In this document: piece by piece, positions 53,439 through 63,930 of the stretch
Numbering within the stretch: position 1 is the stretch's first letter
How the letters are laid out: each line of letters starts with the position of its first letter
From: Streptomyces sp. DH41
GTDB taxonomy: Bacteria; Actinomycetota; Actinomycetes; Streptomycetales; Streptomycetaceae
Length of the DNA stretch: 64,000 nt
Reading direction: 5' to 3'
Assembly: GCF_029813785.1 (NCBI RefSeq)
Contig: NZ_JARVKY010000004.1
Coordinates: forward strand, 372,001 to 436,000
Notes under the pieces: generated by a model
What the model saw: the letters and a program-made list of their open reading frames with translations, nothing else
What the model was told of the DNA's origin: nothing
The model's database searches: none
Position numbers and translations under genes: made by a program

Positions 53439-55354
53439 GCATCCCGTTCGAACTGCCCACCGAGGACCGTACGTCGAGCCCGTACACCGGTTACACCCGG
53501 GCCCACTGGGAAGCCGTGGCGGACGGACTCCTGTGGGCCGCGTGGCGCTGGGGCACCCCGGGCTGCGCCCTGCTCGACCTGCCGGGGCGCCCCTCGCGCT
53601 CGGGCGTGCGCTCCGACGGTCTGGAGGGGTTCGCCCGGACGTTCCTCGCGGCGGCCTTCCGCGTCGCCGGCGCGGACGGCGCGGATCCGCACGGCTGGCT
53701 GGACCGCTACGCGCGCGGCCTGGCCTCGGGCACCCTTTCGCCGGGCCGCGACGACACCGAGTCCTGGCCGCTGATCCTCGACCACGACGTGCAGGGCCAG
53801 CCCATGGTCGAGTCGGCGTCGGTCGCCCTCGGGCTGCGGCTGACCGCGCCCTGGCTGTGGAAGCACCTGGACCCGGGTGTCCAGGACCGGGTGGAGGAGT
53901 GGCTGCGCGGGGCGCTCAGGCACGTGCCCGCGCCGAACAACTGGTACCTCTTCCCGTACACGGTCGCCGGGTTCCTGGAGTCGGTCGGCCGCGGGGACGC
54001 GGAGACCGACGCGGCCCGTGGGCGGGCGCTGGAGCTCATGGAGGGCTGGTACCGGGGCGAGGGCTGGTACGCCGACGGCGACGGACGCGCCTTCGACCAC
54101 TACAACGGCTGGGCGCTGCACCTGTACCCGGTGCTCGACGCCCACCTCGGCGGCGACACCGGGCAGGCCGCCCGGTACGGCGACCGGCTGCGCGCGCACC
54201 TCGAAGGTTTCGCGCTGATGTTCGGCGCGGACGGGGCGCCGCTGCACTACGGCCGTTCACTGTCGTACCGGTTCGCCGCCAGTGCCGCCGTGGGTCTGGG
54301 CGCGGTCACCGGGCACACGCCGCTGACGCCGGGCGCCTCGCGGCGGCTGGCGAGCGGCAGTCTGCGCTACTTCATGGAACGCGGCGCGCTGACCGACGAC
54401 GGATTGCTGAGCCTGGGCTGGCACGGCCCGCACGAGGCCACCCTCCAGCCCTACTCCGGCCCCGCCTCCCCCTACTGGGCGTCGAAGGCGTTCGTGTCGC
54501 TCCTCGCCCCCGCCGGCCATCCGCTGTGGACGGCCACGGAGGAGGCGGCGCCGGTGGAGGAGGCCGACCGGGTGCTGGCGCTGACCGCGCCCGGGCTGCT
54601 GGTACAGGCGACGCGCGGCGACGGGATCGTGCGGCTGCACAACCACGGCAGCGATCATGTCCGGCCGCACGAGGGCGAGTCGGCCGCGGAGGACGACCCG
54701 CACTACGGGCGGCAGGCCTACTCCACCCGGACCGGTCCCACGGCGTCCGTGAACGTCGCCGACAATCACCTGTCGGTGGAGGTCGGCGGCCGGCACAGTG
54801 TGCGGCGTCGCGTCCACCCGCTCGGCGCGGGGCAGGGCGACGGCTGGGGCTGGGCGGCGTCCTGGCACCGGCCCGTCTTCGCCGGCGGGCCTCCGATGGT
54901 GCCGGGGCTGCGGGTGGAGAGCGTGACGGTGGCGCGGGGGGCGTACGAGCTGCGGGTGCACCGGGTGGTCGGAGCACCGGCCAACTCACGCCTCACCCAC
55001 ACCGGGTGGGCCATCGGCCCCGACGACCCCCTGGTCTCGGCGCTGCACGGCCTGCACGGCTGGCTCCCCGGGCCCCGGACGGTCCGCGCCCCGCAGGGCA
55101 CCGCCTTCACGCCGTGGGCCGAGCTGCCCCGGCTGTCCGGCGACGCCGGCGGGACCACCCTGCACGTCTGCCTGGCCGCGCTCACCGGTGAGCCGGGCCC
55201 CGGCCCGCTCGCGGAGGCGGTGACGGAGGTCGTGGCCGGTGGCGCCGGCGTCGAGGTGGTCTGGGCGGACGGCGGTGGACGCACCCGGGTCTCGTTCGAA
55301 CCGGTGGGGGTGACGCACGAGATGACTCCCGAGGTGACGCACGAGGCGGGCTGA
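53435..55354 (+). CDS. DUF2264 domain-containing protein
   Basis: 639 residues, no signal peptide. Residues ~10-375 are helical and Trp/Tyr-rich (HWEAVADGLLWAAWRWGTPG, NNWYLFPYTVAGFLES, FDHYNGWALHLYPVLD, LHYGRSLSYRFAASAA), an (alpha/alpha) barrel resembling unsaturated-glucuronyl or polysaccharide-lyase/hydrolase families. Residues ~385-639 form a beta-rich C-terminal half. The DUF2264 family is proposed to act on plant or microbial polysaccharide fragments. It is cytoplasmic here and last in the import operon, so it may cut or modify the imported saccharide. Confidence 0.85.
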   Translation: MSIPFELPTEDRTSSPYTGYTRAHWEAVADGLLWAAWRWGTPGCALLDLPGRPSRSGVRSDGLEGFARTFLAAAFRVAGADGADPHGWLDRYARGLASGTLSPGRDDTESWPLILDHDVQGQPMVESASVALGLRLTAPWLWKHLDPGVQDRVEEWLRGALRHVPAPNNWYLFPYTVAGFLESVGRGDAETDAARGRALELMEGWYRGEGWYADGDGRAFDHYNGWALHLYPVLDAHLGGDTGQAARYGDRLRAHLEGFALMFGADGAPLHYGRSLSYRFAASAAVGLGAVTGHTPLTPGASRRLASGSLRYFMERGALTDDGLLSLGWHGPHEATLQPYSGPASPYWASKAFVSLLAPAGHPLWTATEEAAPVEEADRVLALTAPGLLVQATRGDGIVRLHNHGSDHVRPHEGESAAEDDPHYGRQAYSTRTGPTASVNVADNHLSVEVGGRHSVRRRVHPLGAGQGDGWGWAASWHRPVFAGGPPMVPGLRVESVTVARGAYELRVHRVVGAPANSRLTHTGWAIGPDDPLVSALHGLHGWLPGPRTVRAPQGTAFTPWAELPRLSGDAGGTTLHVCLAALTGEPGPGPLAEAVTEVVAGGAGVEVVWADGGGRTRVSFEPVGVTHEMTPEVTHEAG

Positions 55355-55381
55355 GGCACCGCGGCTCACGTCACGGCCTTT

Positions 55382-55418
55382 GAGGGCCCCGACCGGTACA
55401 CGCCCGGTCGGGGCCCTC
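55382..55418 (+). terminator. Intrinsic terminator of the sugar operon
   Basis: GAGGGCCCCGACCGG (55382-55396) pairs perfectly with CCGGTCGGGGCCCTC (55404-55418) across a 7-nt loop, 28 bp after the DUF2264 stop. Confidence 0.88.
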
Positions 55419-55533
55419 TCCCGTAGGCCCCGTACGTCCTCATCCGTGCGCACGCCTCCGGTGGCGCGCCGTCCCCGGTCCGGTGACGCTGGTACGGCAC
55501 CGGTTCGAGCACCGGTGAGAAGGAGCTCCCGCC

Positions 55534-55761
55534 ATGCGCAAGTCGTCATGGGCCGTGATCGCGGCCCTGACTCTGCCGGTACTGTGCGCCGCCGCGGCGG
55601 AGGCCGCCGTTCCCCGTGCCACGCACCTTCCGGGGGACGTGACGGCTACCGAGTGCGGCCGGGGCGGCGCAGTGATCGTCATCTCGGCGGACGGGGAGGG
55701 GACGGACTCCTTCACGGCATGCGGCCAGGGCAGTGCCCACGACGGGGAGACCATCACCTGA
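55534..55761 (+). CDS. Small secreted protein of unknown function
   Basis: 75 residues. A Sec signal peptide (1-~24, VIAALTLPVLCAAAAEA) leaves a ~50-residue mature protein with two Cys (TECGRG, TACGQG) able to form one disulfide. Rich in Gly/Asp/Thr. AGAAGGAG lies upstream of the ATG. No family was recognised. It is followed by the catalase promoter region. Confidence 0.7.
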   Translation: MRKSSWAVIAALTLPVLCAAAAEAAVPRATHLPGDVTATECGRGGAVIVISADGEGTDSFTACGQGSAHDGETIT

Positions 55762-55790
55762 GCCGGCCGCCTCGGTTCCCTCGCGACCAT

Positions 55791-55815
55791 GCCTTGAGTG
55801 CCGCTCGCTGGGTAC
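55791..55815 (+). promoter_or_regulatory. Sigma-B promoter of the catalase gene
   Basis: GCCT (55791-55794), 15 nt, then GGGTAC (55810-55815) fits the Streptomyces sigma-B consensus GNNT-N14-16-GGGTAC exactly. Catalase B is a known osmotic/oxidative target of sigma-B in S. coelicolor. The ATG is about 83 nt downstream. Confidence 0.85.
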
Positions 55816-55897
55816 GCGGTCACGGCCCATCACGGCAGTCGGTACTCGAACACGACCGGCCGCGTGCAGCGGCCCGCCCAGAACGGAGAGAAGGCTG

Positions 55898-58177
<2,280 letters not shown>

Positions 58178-58186
58178 TCCGCGTAC

Positions 58187-58226
58187 CCGCCGGGCCGGTC
58201 ACCGATGTCGGTGGCCGGCCCGGCGG
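58187..58226. terminator. Bidirectional terminator between catalase and lipid kinase
   Basis: A 19-bp stem (58187-58205 and 58208-58226) with one G-U-type mismatch and a 2-nt spacer in DNA (the real loop is larger) lies between convergent genes. Confidence 0.8.
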
Positions 58227-58231
58227 CGCGT

Positions 58232-59113
58232 TCAGCACAGGACGTTCAGCGCGCCGGGGAGCACTCTCGCCGTGACGGGGACGACGGCCTCGACCTCGCC
58301 GTCGGCGCCGTAGGGTATCGCCCGGTCGGCCTCGATGCGGACCTCCCGGCCGCGCAGGACACGCACCTGCGGCCTGCGGACGTGGGCGCCCGAGCCGAGT
58401 TCGTTCATGAGGGCGAAGAACAGCCGCCGCGGCGCGTCGTGGATCATCACGACCTCCAGCAGGCCGTCGTCCACCCGGGCGGAGGGCGCGATGAGACGGT
58501 TGGACCCGTAGTAGCCGGAGTTGGCGGCCACGGCGGTGTAGCCGGCGAACGCGTGCTCCTCGCCGTCGACGGTGACGCGGTAGCGCGTCGCGCGCCAGGT
58601 GGTGATCGCGCGCAGCGCGCCGGCGTAGTAGGAGGCCGTGCCGCGCAGCAGGCGCGCCTGGTTGGCGTGGTGGTTGGCGAGCGCGTCGACCCCGGCGTAG
58701 ACGCTGCCGAGCACGACGGTGCGGTCGTGGACGGCCGAGGTGACCTCGATGGTGTCTACGGGGCGCGGCACGCCCCGCAGCAGCACCTCGGCGAGGGCGG
58801 CGGGCTCGGTGGGCAGCTCCAGGGCGCGGGCGAAGTCGTTGCCGCGGCCCGCCGGGACGAGGCCGAGGAGGGCCCCGGTGCCGCTGAGGGCGCCGCCGAT
58901 CCCGCCGGCCATCCCGTCGCCGCCGACGGCGAGCACCACCCGGCCCCGTTCCCCGGCCCGCCGGGCGAGCTCCCGGGCGTGCGCGAGGCTGCGGCTGTAC
59001 TCGGTCTCCAGCTCGGCCCCCGCCTCCCGCAGCAGCCGGGCCACCCCGAGCAGCGCGGCGGCCGAGGTGGCGCCGCCCGCGGTGGGGTTGACGACGGCGG
59101 TGAACTGTCGCAT
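58232..59113 (-). CDS. Diacylglycerol kinase-like (YegS/DagK family) lipid kinase
   Basis: 293 residues. The nucleotide motif VVLAVGGDGMAGGIGGAL and GLVPAGRGNDFARAL are the family signature, and ARVDDGLLEVVMIHDA is the C-terminal consensus. It phosphorylates a diacylglycerol or related lipid. GGAGGCACATCG precedes ATG 59113; the longer start at 59158 is less supported. It lies 72 bp downstream of the flavoprotein gene on the same strand and may share its operon. Confidence 0.88.
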   Translation of the reverse strand: MRQFTAVVNPTAGGATSAAALLGVARLLREAGAELETEYSRSLAHARELARRAGERGRVVLAVGGDGMAGGIGGALSGTGALLGLVPAGRGNDFARALELPTEPAALAEVLLRGVPRPVDTIEVTSAVHDRTVVLGSVYAGVDALANHHANQARLLRGTASYYAGALRAITTWRATRYRVTVDGEEHAFAGYTAVAANSGYYGSNRLIAPSARVDDGLLEVVMIHDAPRRLFFALMNELGSGAHVRRPQVRVLRGREVRIEADRAIPYGADGEVEAVVPVTARVLPGALNVLC

Positions 59114-59185
59114 CGATGTGCCTCCGGGCTGACGGGTGGTGCCGGACTGTTGTCTCACGGGGTCGGGGCGAGCCGCTGTGCGGGG

Positions 59186-60784
59186 TCAGTCCTCGGGCAG
59201 GAGGACGCCCGGGCTGAGCAGTCCGGCGGGGTCCAGGGTCCGCTTGACGGCGCGCAGGGCCTCGACGCCGAGGGGGCCCGCCTCCCGGACGTACCAGTCG
59301 CGGTGGTCGGTGCCGACGCCGTGGTGGTGGGTGATGGTGCCGCCCGCGGCGAGGATCGCCTCGTTGGCGGCGTGCTTGGCCCGGGTCCAGTGCGCCAGGG
59401 CGTCGACGCCCTGGGCGGAGACGACGGTGAAGTACAGGGAGGCGCCGTTCTCGTAGACGTGCGAGATGTGGCACATGACCAGCGGCGGGGTGCCGGCCTC
59501 GGTGAGCGTGCCGGTGAGCGCGTCGCGGACGGCGGCGTACAGCGCGGGGAGGCGGGACCAGTAGGCCGCCGTCTCCAGGGTCTCCGCGAGCGCCCCGGCG
59601 TCCAGCAGGGAGTCGCGCAGGTACGGCGCGGAGTAGCGGCCGTGGGCCCAGCGCTCCCCCGGTTCCTCCCCGGCGAAGGTGCCGCCGCCCTCGCGCAGTA
59701 CGGCGGCGGCGCCGTCGCGTCGGTGGGCGGTGTCCTCCTCGGTGCCCTCGAAGCCGACGACGGCCAGGCATCCGGCGTCCTGCCGGTCGAGGGAGGCGCC
59801 GATGGCGTCGGGCTGGGCGAGGCCGATCAGCGTCTCCGTCTCGTCGGAGAGCCGCAGCACCGTCGGACGCGGGCCGTCCTGGGCGAGGCGGCGCAGGGCC
59901 GCGGCGCCCTCGTCGAAGGAGGCGAAGCGCCAGCCCTCGTAGCGGCGGACCTCCGGCACGGGCCTCACTCGCACGGTGACGGAGGTGATGACACCGAAGG
60001 CGCCCTCGGAGCCCAGTACGAGCTGGCGCAGGTCGGGGCCGGCCGCCGAGCGCGGGGCTCGGCCGGTGTCGAGGGTGCCCTCGGGGGTGGCGAGGGTGAG
60101 GCCGAGGACCATCTCGTCGAAGCGGCCGTAGCCGGCGGAGGCCTGTCCGCTGGAGCGGGTCGCGGCGAAGCCGCCGATGGTGGCCCACTCGTAGGACTGG
60201 GGGAAGTGCCCGAGGGTGTAGCCGTGTTCGGCGAGGAGCGCCTCGGCCTCGGGGGCGCGCAGGCCCGGTTGCAGCGTGGCCGTGCGGGAGACCTCGTCGA
60301 GGTCGAGCAGACGGTTCATGCGGCGCGGGTCGAGGGCGACGAAGGTGCCGTCACGGCCGGGGGCGAGGCCGCCGACGACGGAGGTGCCGCCGCCGAACGG
60401 GACGAGGGCCAGACCGTGCCCGGCGCAGGCCTCCAGTACGGCGAGCACCTCGTCGTGGCTGTCCGGCAGGACGACGGCGGCCGGGGTGCCGGCGGTGTCG
60501 CCGGTCCGCATCCGCAGCAGGTCGGGGGTGGACTTGCCGCGGGTGTGGCGTATGCGGGTCTCCGCGTCCGTGCGCACGCCGTCCGCGCGGTCGCCGACGG
60601 CGGCCTCCAGCGCGCGGCGGGCGGCCTCGTCCAGCGGCGAGGCGGGTACGTCGATCTCCGCCAGCGGGACGGGGGCGGCGTCGCGGGGCTTGACGCCGAG
60701 CAGTTCGCGCAGCAGCCCGGTCACCGTGTCGGGCAGCGGAGTCGCACGGGCCGGGTCGCCCCAGCCGTTCCAGAGCATGTCCAT
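59186..60784 (-). CDS. FAD-linked oxidase, alkyl-DHAP synthase-like
   Basis: 532 residues, a VAO/PCMH-type flavoprotein. FAD-binding segment ALVPFGGGTSVVGGLAPGRDG (~110-130), core ATIGGFAATRSSGQASAGYG, and a C-terminal HHHGVGTDHRDW motif; His-tract plus this fold match alkyldihydroxyacetone-phosphate synthase, which makes the ether bond in ether lipids. Whether it does so here, or is a D-lactate/glycolate-type oxidase, is not certain. Divergent from the TetR-glpD pair and upstream of the lipid kinase. Confidence 0.8.
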   Translation of the reverse strand: MDMLWNGWGDPARATPLPDTVTGLLRELLGVKPRDAAPVPLAEIDVPASPLDEAARRALEAAVGDRADGVRTDAETRIRHTRGKSTPDLLRMRTGDTAGTPAAVVLPDSHDEVLAVLEACAGHGLALVPFGGGTSVVGGLAPGRDGTFVALDPRRMNRLLDLDEVSRTATLQPGLRAPEAEALLAEHGYTLGHFPQSYEWATIGGFAATRSSGQASAGYGRFDEMVLGLTLATPEGTLDTGRAPRSAAGPDLRQLVLGSEGAFGVITSVTVRVRPVPEVRRYEGWRFASFDEGAAALRRLAQDGPRPTVLRLSDETETLIGLAQPDAIGASLDRQDAGCLAVVGFEGTEEDTAHRRDGAAAVLREGGGTFAGEEPGERWAHGRYSAPYLRDSLLDAGALAETLETAAYWSRLPALYAAVRDALTGTLTEAGTPPLVMCHISHVYENGASLYFTVVSAQGVDALAHWTRAKHAANEAILAAGGTITHHHGVGTDHRDWYVREAGPLGVEALRAVKRTLDPAGLLSPGVLLPED

Positions 60785-60877
60785 CGCCTGTCGTCCTCAC
60801 GGTCGGTTCGGGGAGGTGCCTTCGGGACGCCGCCGGGATGCGGTCCGCGCGGCCCCACTGGCGTTACACTGTTACAC

Positions 60878-61495
60878 ATGACGCCTAATCGTCACAACAA
60901 CTCGGGCCGACCGAACACCTCGGACAACGACGCGCTGCTGGACGCCGTACGCGACTGCGTCATGGCGGTCGGAGTCCGCCGTACGACGATGACCGACGTC
61001 GCCCGCCGCGCCGGCGTCTCCCGGATGACGCTGTACCGGCGCTATCCGGACGTGCGGTCCCTGGTCGGCGACCTGATGACCCGGGAGTGGATCGCGGTGG
61101 CCGCCGGAGCCATCCCCGAGCCCCGGCCGGGTCTGGGGACCCGCCCGCGCGTCGTCGAGGGACTCGTGACCGGGGTCGAGGCGTTCCGCGCCCACCCGCT
61201 CTTCCGCAAGATCGTCGACGTCGACCCCGAGCTGCTCCTGCCCTACGTCCTCGACCGGCGCGGGGCGAGCCAGGAGGCCCTGCTGGGGCTGCTGGCCGAC
61301 GCGCTCGGCGAGGGCCACGCCGACGGGACGGTACGCCCGGCCCACACCGGGCGGCAGGCACGCTCCGTGCTGCTGATCGTCCAGTCCTTCGCGCTGTCGC
61401 TGCGGACCATGACCGACGAGGACGACGCCGAGCTGACCCCCGCGGCCTTCCTCGCGGAGCTGCGCACCATTTTGGAGAGGACCCTCACGCCATGA
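60878..61495 (+). CDS. TetR family regulator of the glpD/flavoprotein locus
   Basis: 205 residues. HTH at ~20-65 (GVRRTTMTDVARRAGVSRMTLYRRYPD), C-terminal effector domain (~85-205). Its ATG follows the direct repeat GTTACAC at 60863-60869 and 60871-60877 within an imperfect dyad GGCGTTA-N-TGACGCC (about 60859-60884), a candidate operator over its own start. Overlaps glpD by ATGA; with the divergent flavoprotein it probably controls glycerol-phosphate metabolism. Confidence 0.85.
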   Translation: MTPNRHNNSGRPNTSDNDALLDAVRDCVMAVGVRRTTMTDVARRAGVSRMTLYRRYPDVRSLVGDLMTREWIAVAAGAIPEPRPGLGTRPRVVEGLVTGVEAFRAHPLFRKIVDVDPELLLPYVLDRRGASQEALLGLLADALGEGHADGTVRPAHTGRQARSVLLIVQSFALSLRTMTDEDDAELTPAAFLAELRTILERTLTP

Positions 61496-63078
61496 GCCCC
61501 ACCAGCAGCACCCCCGCCGCCGGGGCCTCCCTGTCCGCCGGGCGGCGCTCGCGCGAGCTGACCGACGCCGTCGGCGGCCCCGTCGTGGACGTCCTGGTCG
61601 TCGGTCTCGGCGCCACCGGTGCCGGCGCGGCCCTGGACGCCGCGGCCCGCGGTCTGAGCGTCGTCGCCGTGGACGCCCACGACCTGGCCTTCGGCACCTC
61701 ACGCTGGAGTTCCAAGCTCATCCACGGCGGCCTGCGCTACCTCGCCTCCGCCCAGCTCGACGTCGCCCACGAGAGCGCGGTGGAGCGCGGTGTGCTGATG
61801 GAGCGCACCGCGCCCCACCTGGTGCGCGCCCAGCCGTTCGTGCTGCCGCTGACGCCCATGGTCTCCCGTGGGCAGACCGCGCTGGCCTGGGCCGGGTTCC
61901 GGGCCGGGGACACCCTGCGGCTGGCGGCGCGCACGGCCCGGGCCACGCTGCCCGCGCCGCGCCGGCTGTCCGCCGTGGAGACCCGCCACCTGGCGCCGGC
62001 GCTGCGCTCCGACCGGCTGCGCGGCGGACTGCTGTCCTGGGACGGCCGGCTCACCGACGACGCCCGGCTGGTGACCGCGCTGGCCCGGACCGCCGCCGCG
62101 CGCGGCGCCCGGATCCTGACGCGGGTGAGGGCCCTGGAGCTCACCTCGTCCGGCGCCCGGATACGCGACGAGCTCACCGGGGAGGAGGGCGTGATCCGTG
62201 CCCGCGCGGTGATCAACGCCTCCGGTGTGTGGGCCGGCGACCTGGTCGACGGCATCCGGGTCCGGCCCTCCCGCGGCACCCACCTGGTCCTGCGCGCCGA
62301 CCGGCTCGGCCCGCTGCCCGCGGGACTGCACGTGCCGATCCCCGGCGAGACCAACCGCTTCGTGCTCGTCCTGCCCCAGGACGACGGCCGCGTCTACGTC
62401 GGACTGACCGACGAGCCCGTCGAGGGCGAGATCCCGGACGTGCCCGAGGTGCCCGAGACCGACGTCGGTTTCCTGCTCGACGTGCTCGGTTCCGTGCTGG
62501 ACGTGCCGGTCCACCGCGAGGACGTGGTGGGCGCCTTCGCGGGCCTGCGCCCCCTGCTGGACACCACGTCCGCGGACCGGCCCGGTGGCGGGGCCCGCAC
62601 GGCGGACGTCTCACGCAGGCACGCCGTGCTGACCTCGTCCCAGGGCGTGATCACCGTGGTCGGGGGGAAGCTCACCACCTACCGGCGCATGGCCGAGGAC
62701 GCCGTGGACGCCGCCGTCGCCGCCCGCCGCCTCGGCGCCGGACCGTCGTCCACCGCCGCGCTGCCACTGGTCGGCGCCGCCGCACCGCACACCCTGGCCG
62801 CGCTTCGGGCACCGCGCCGCCTGGTGCGGCACTACGGCACCGAGGCGCCCGCCGTGCAGGCACTCGCCGACCGGGATCCCCGGCTGGGCGAGCGCGTCCT
62901 GCCGCACCACCCCGTCACGGGGGCCGAGCTGCTCTGGGCGCTGCGCCACGAAGGCGCCCTCGACGAGGCCGACCTCCTGGACCGCCGCACCCGTATCGGG
63001 CTGGTCCCCGAGGACCGGGCGGCGGCGCTGGAGGCCGTACGCGGTCTCGTCGGCGAGGTCGCGGCCCGGCGGGGCTGA
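61492..63078 (+). CDS. glpD: Glycerol-3-phosphate dehydrogenase (GlpD/GlpO-type)
   Basis: 528 residues. FAD dinucleotide motif VDVLVVGLGATGAGAALDAAARGL, GTSRWSSKLIHGGLRYL (signature of the family), NASGVWAGDLVDG, and GKLTTYRRMAEDA in the C-terminal FAD-binding block. It oxidises sn-glycerol 3-phosphate to dihydroxyacetone phosphate, feeding electrons to quinone. ATG overlaps the TetR stop. Its product DHAP is the precursor used by the alkyl-DHAP-synthase-like neighbour after acylation. Confidence 0.95.
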   Translation: MSPTSSTPAAGASLSAGRRSRELTDAVGGPVVDVLVVGLGATGAGAALDAAARGLSVVAVDAHDLAFGTSRWSSKLIHGGLRYLASAQLDVAHESAVERGVLMERTAPHLVRAQPFVLPLTPMVSRGQTALAWAGFRAGDTLRLAARTARATLPAPRRLSAVETRHLAPALRSDRLRGGLLSWDGRLTDDARLVTALARTAAARGARILTRVRALELTSSGARIRDELTGEEGVIRARAVINASGVWAGDLVDGIRVRPSRGTHLVLRADRLGPLPAGLHVPIPGETNRFVLVLPQDDGRVYVGLTDEPVEGEIPDVPEVPETDVGFLLDVLGSVLDVPVHREDVVGAFAGLRPLLDTTSADRPGGGARTADVSRRHAVLTSSQGVITVVGGKLTTYRRMAEDAVDAAVAARRLGAGPSSTAALPLVGAAAPHTLAALRAPRRLVRHYGTEAPAVQALADRDPRLGERVLPHHPVTGAELLWALRHEGALDEADLLDRRTRIGLVPEDRAAALEAVRGLVGEVAARRG

Positions 63079-63119
63079 GAGCCGGCCCGGTCCGGTTCCT
63101 CGCTCCCGCCGGGGACAGG

Positions 63120-63401
63120 TCAGGCGCCCTGTCCGCCGTCCTGGACGGCCTTGCGAACCTTCGCCTCCATCTTGTGCCGGGACTGACCCCCCTCCTTGAC
63201 GTACTCCGTCATCGCGGTCTGCGCGTCCCGGTCCAGGTCGCGCCAGGCCCGTACGGCGGTCTCGTAGGTGTGCGACTGCCGCGGGGTCCACTGATGCTGC
63301 GTGGGAGGCCCGTACGAGTCCCGCAGCTCCTGGACCCGGTGCTGTGCCAGGTCCGCCGCGCGACGCTTGTGCACGAGCTCTTCGAATGTGTGAGCCACCA
63401 C
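63120..63401 (-). CDS. Small cytosolic protein of unknown function
   Basis: 93 residues. Starts GTG GTG (63401/63398) with no strong ribosome site. Helical, charged and Gln/Arg-rich (THFEEL-like HTFEELVHKRRAADLAQHRVQEL, TYETAVRAWRDLDRDAQTAM, KMEAKVRKAVQDG). No membrane segment or known domain. It is convergent with glpD and divergent from the STAS gene; a coiled-coil role is possible. Confidence 0.6.
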   Translation of the reverse strand: MVAHTFEELVHKRRAADLAQHRVQELRDSYGPPTQHQWTPRQSHTYETAVRAWRDLDRDAQTAMTEYVKEGGQSRHKMEAKVRKAVQDGGQGA

Positions 63402-63558
63402 ATCTCGACCGTAGTCACAGGAGCGGCGTCGCGCGCGTCGAGCCCCGCTCGGCCGGTCCGTGCGGGCCCGGTCCGCACAAGTGGCCCACACGGGCCCCGG
63501 AGAGCCTTAGCATCGAGCCACCAGTGACGGCCGGGCATATGCGAGAAGCGAGGCGAGC

Positions 63559-63924
63559 GTGGCGGACATCGAGGGAGCGGCAGTACCGGAGCGGCTGCTG
63601 ATCACCCGTACCACCACGGGCGACGGCGTCGGCATCGTCATTCTCGCGGGAGAGGTCGATCTCGACGGCAGCAGTCAGCTCCACGACGTCCTGCTGTCCT
63701 GCGTGCAGACGGCACCGGGCACGGTGGTCGACTTCGGCGAGGTGGCCTTCCTGGACTCCAGCGGCATAAACGTGCTGATCTCCGCGCACCGGGCAGCCGA
63801 GTCCCGCGGCGTCTGGCTCCGGCTCGCCGCGCCGCAGCACGCCGTCGAGCGCGTGCTGCGACTCGTGGGCGTGGACGCCCTCATCGCCTGCTACCCGACC
63901 GTCGAGCGGGCCCTGACCGGCTGA
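63559..63924 (+). CDS. STAS-domain anti-anti-sigma factor
   Basis: 121 residues. Single STAS domain with the phosphorylatable motif LDSSGI (Ser67/Ser68), GIVILAGEVDLDGSSQLHDVL at the N-terminus and RVLRLVGVDALI near the end. In partner switching the unphosphorylated form binds the anti-sigma kinase and frees a sigma-B/F-type factor. GTG start after GAAGCGAGGCGAGC. An anti-sigma-like gene begins just downstream on the other strand. Confidence 0.87.
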   Translation: MADIEGAAVPERLLITRTTTGDGVGIVILAGEVDLDGSSQLHDVLLSCVQTAPGTVVDFGEVAFLDSSGINVLISAHRAAESRGVWLRLAAPQHAVERVLRLVGVDALIACYPTVERALTG

Positions 63925-63930
63925 GGAGGG

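Noticed and set aside
58205..61495. Plus-strand open frame of about 1,096 residues
   Set aside because: It is an antisense shadow of the lipid kinase and flavoprotein genes; only its last 205 codons (TetR) have protein-like content and an independent start.
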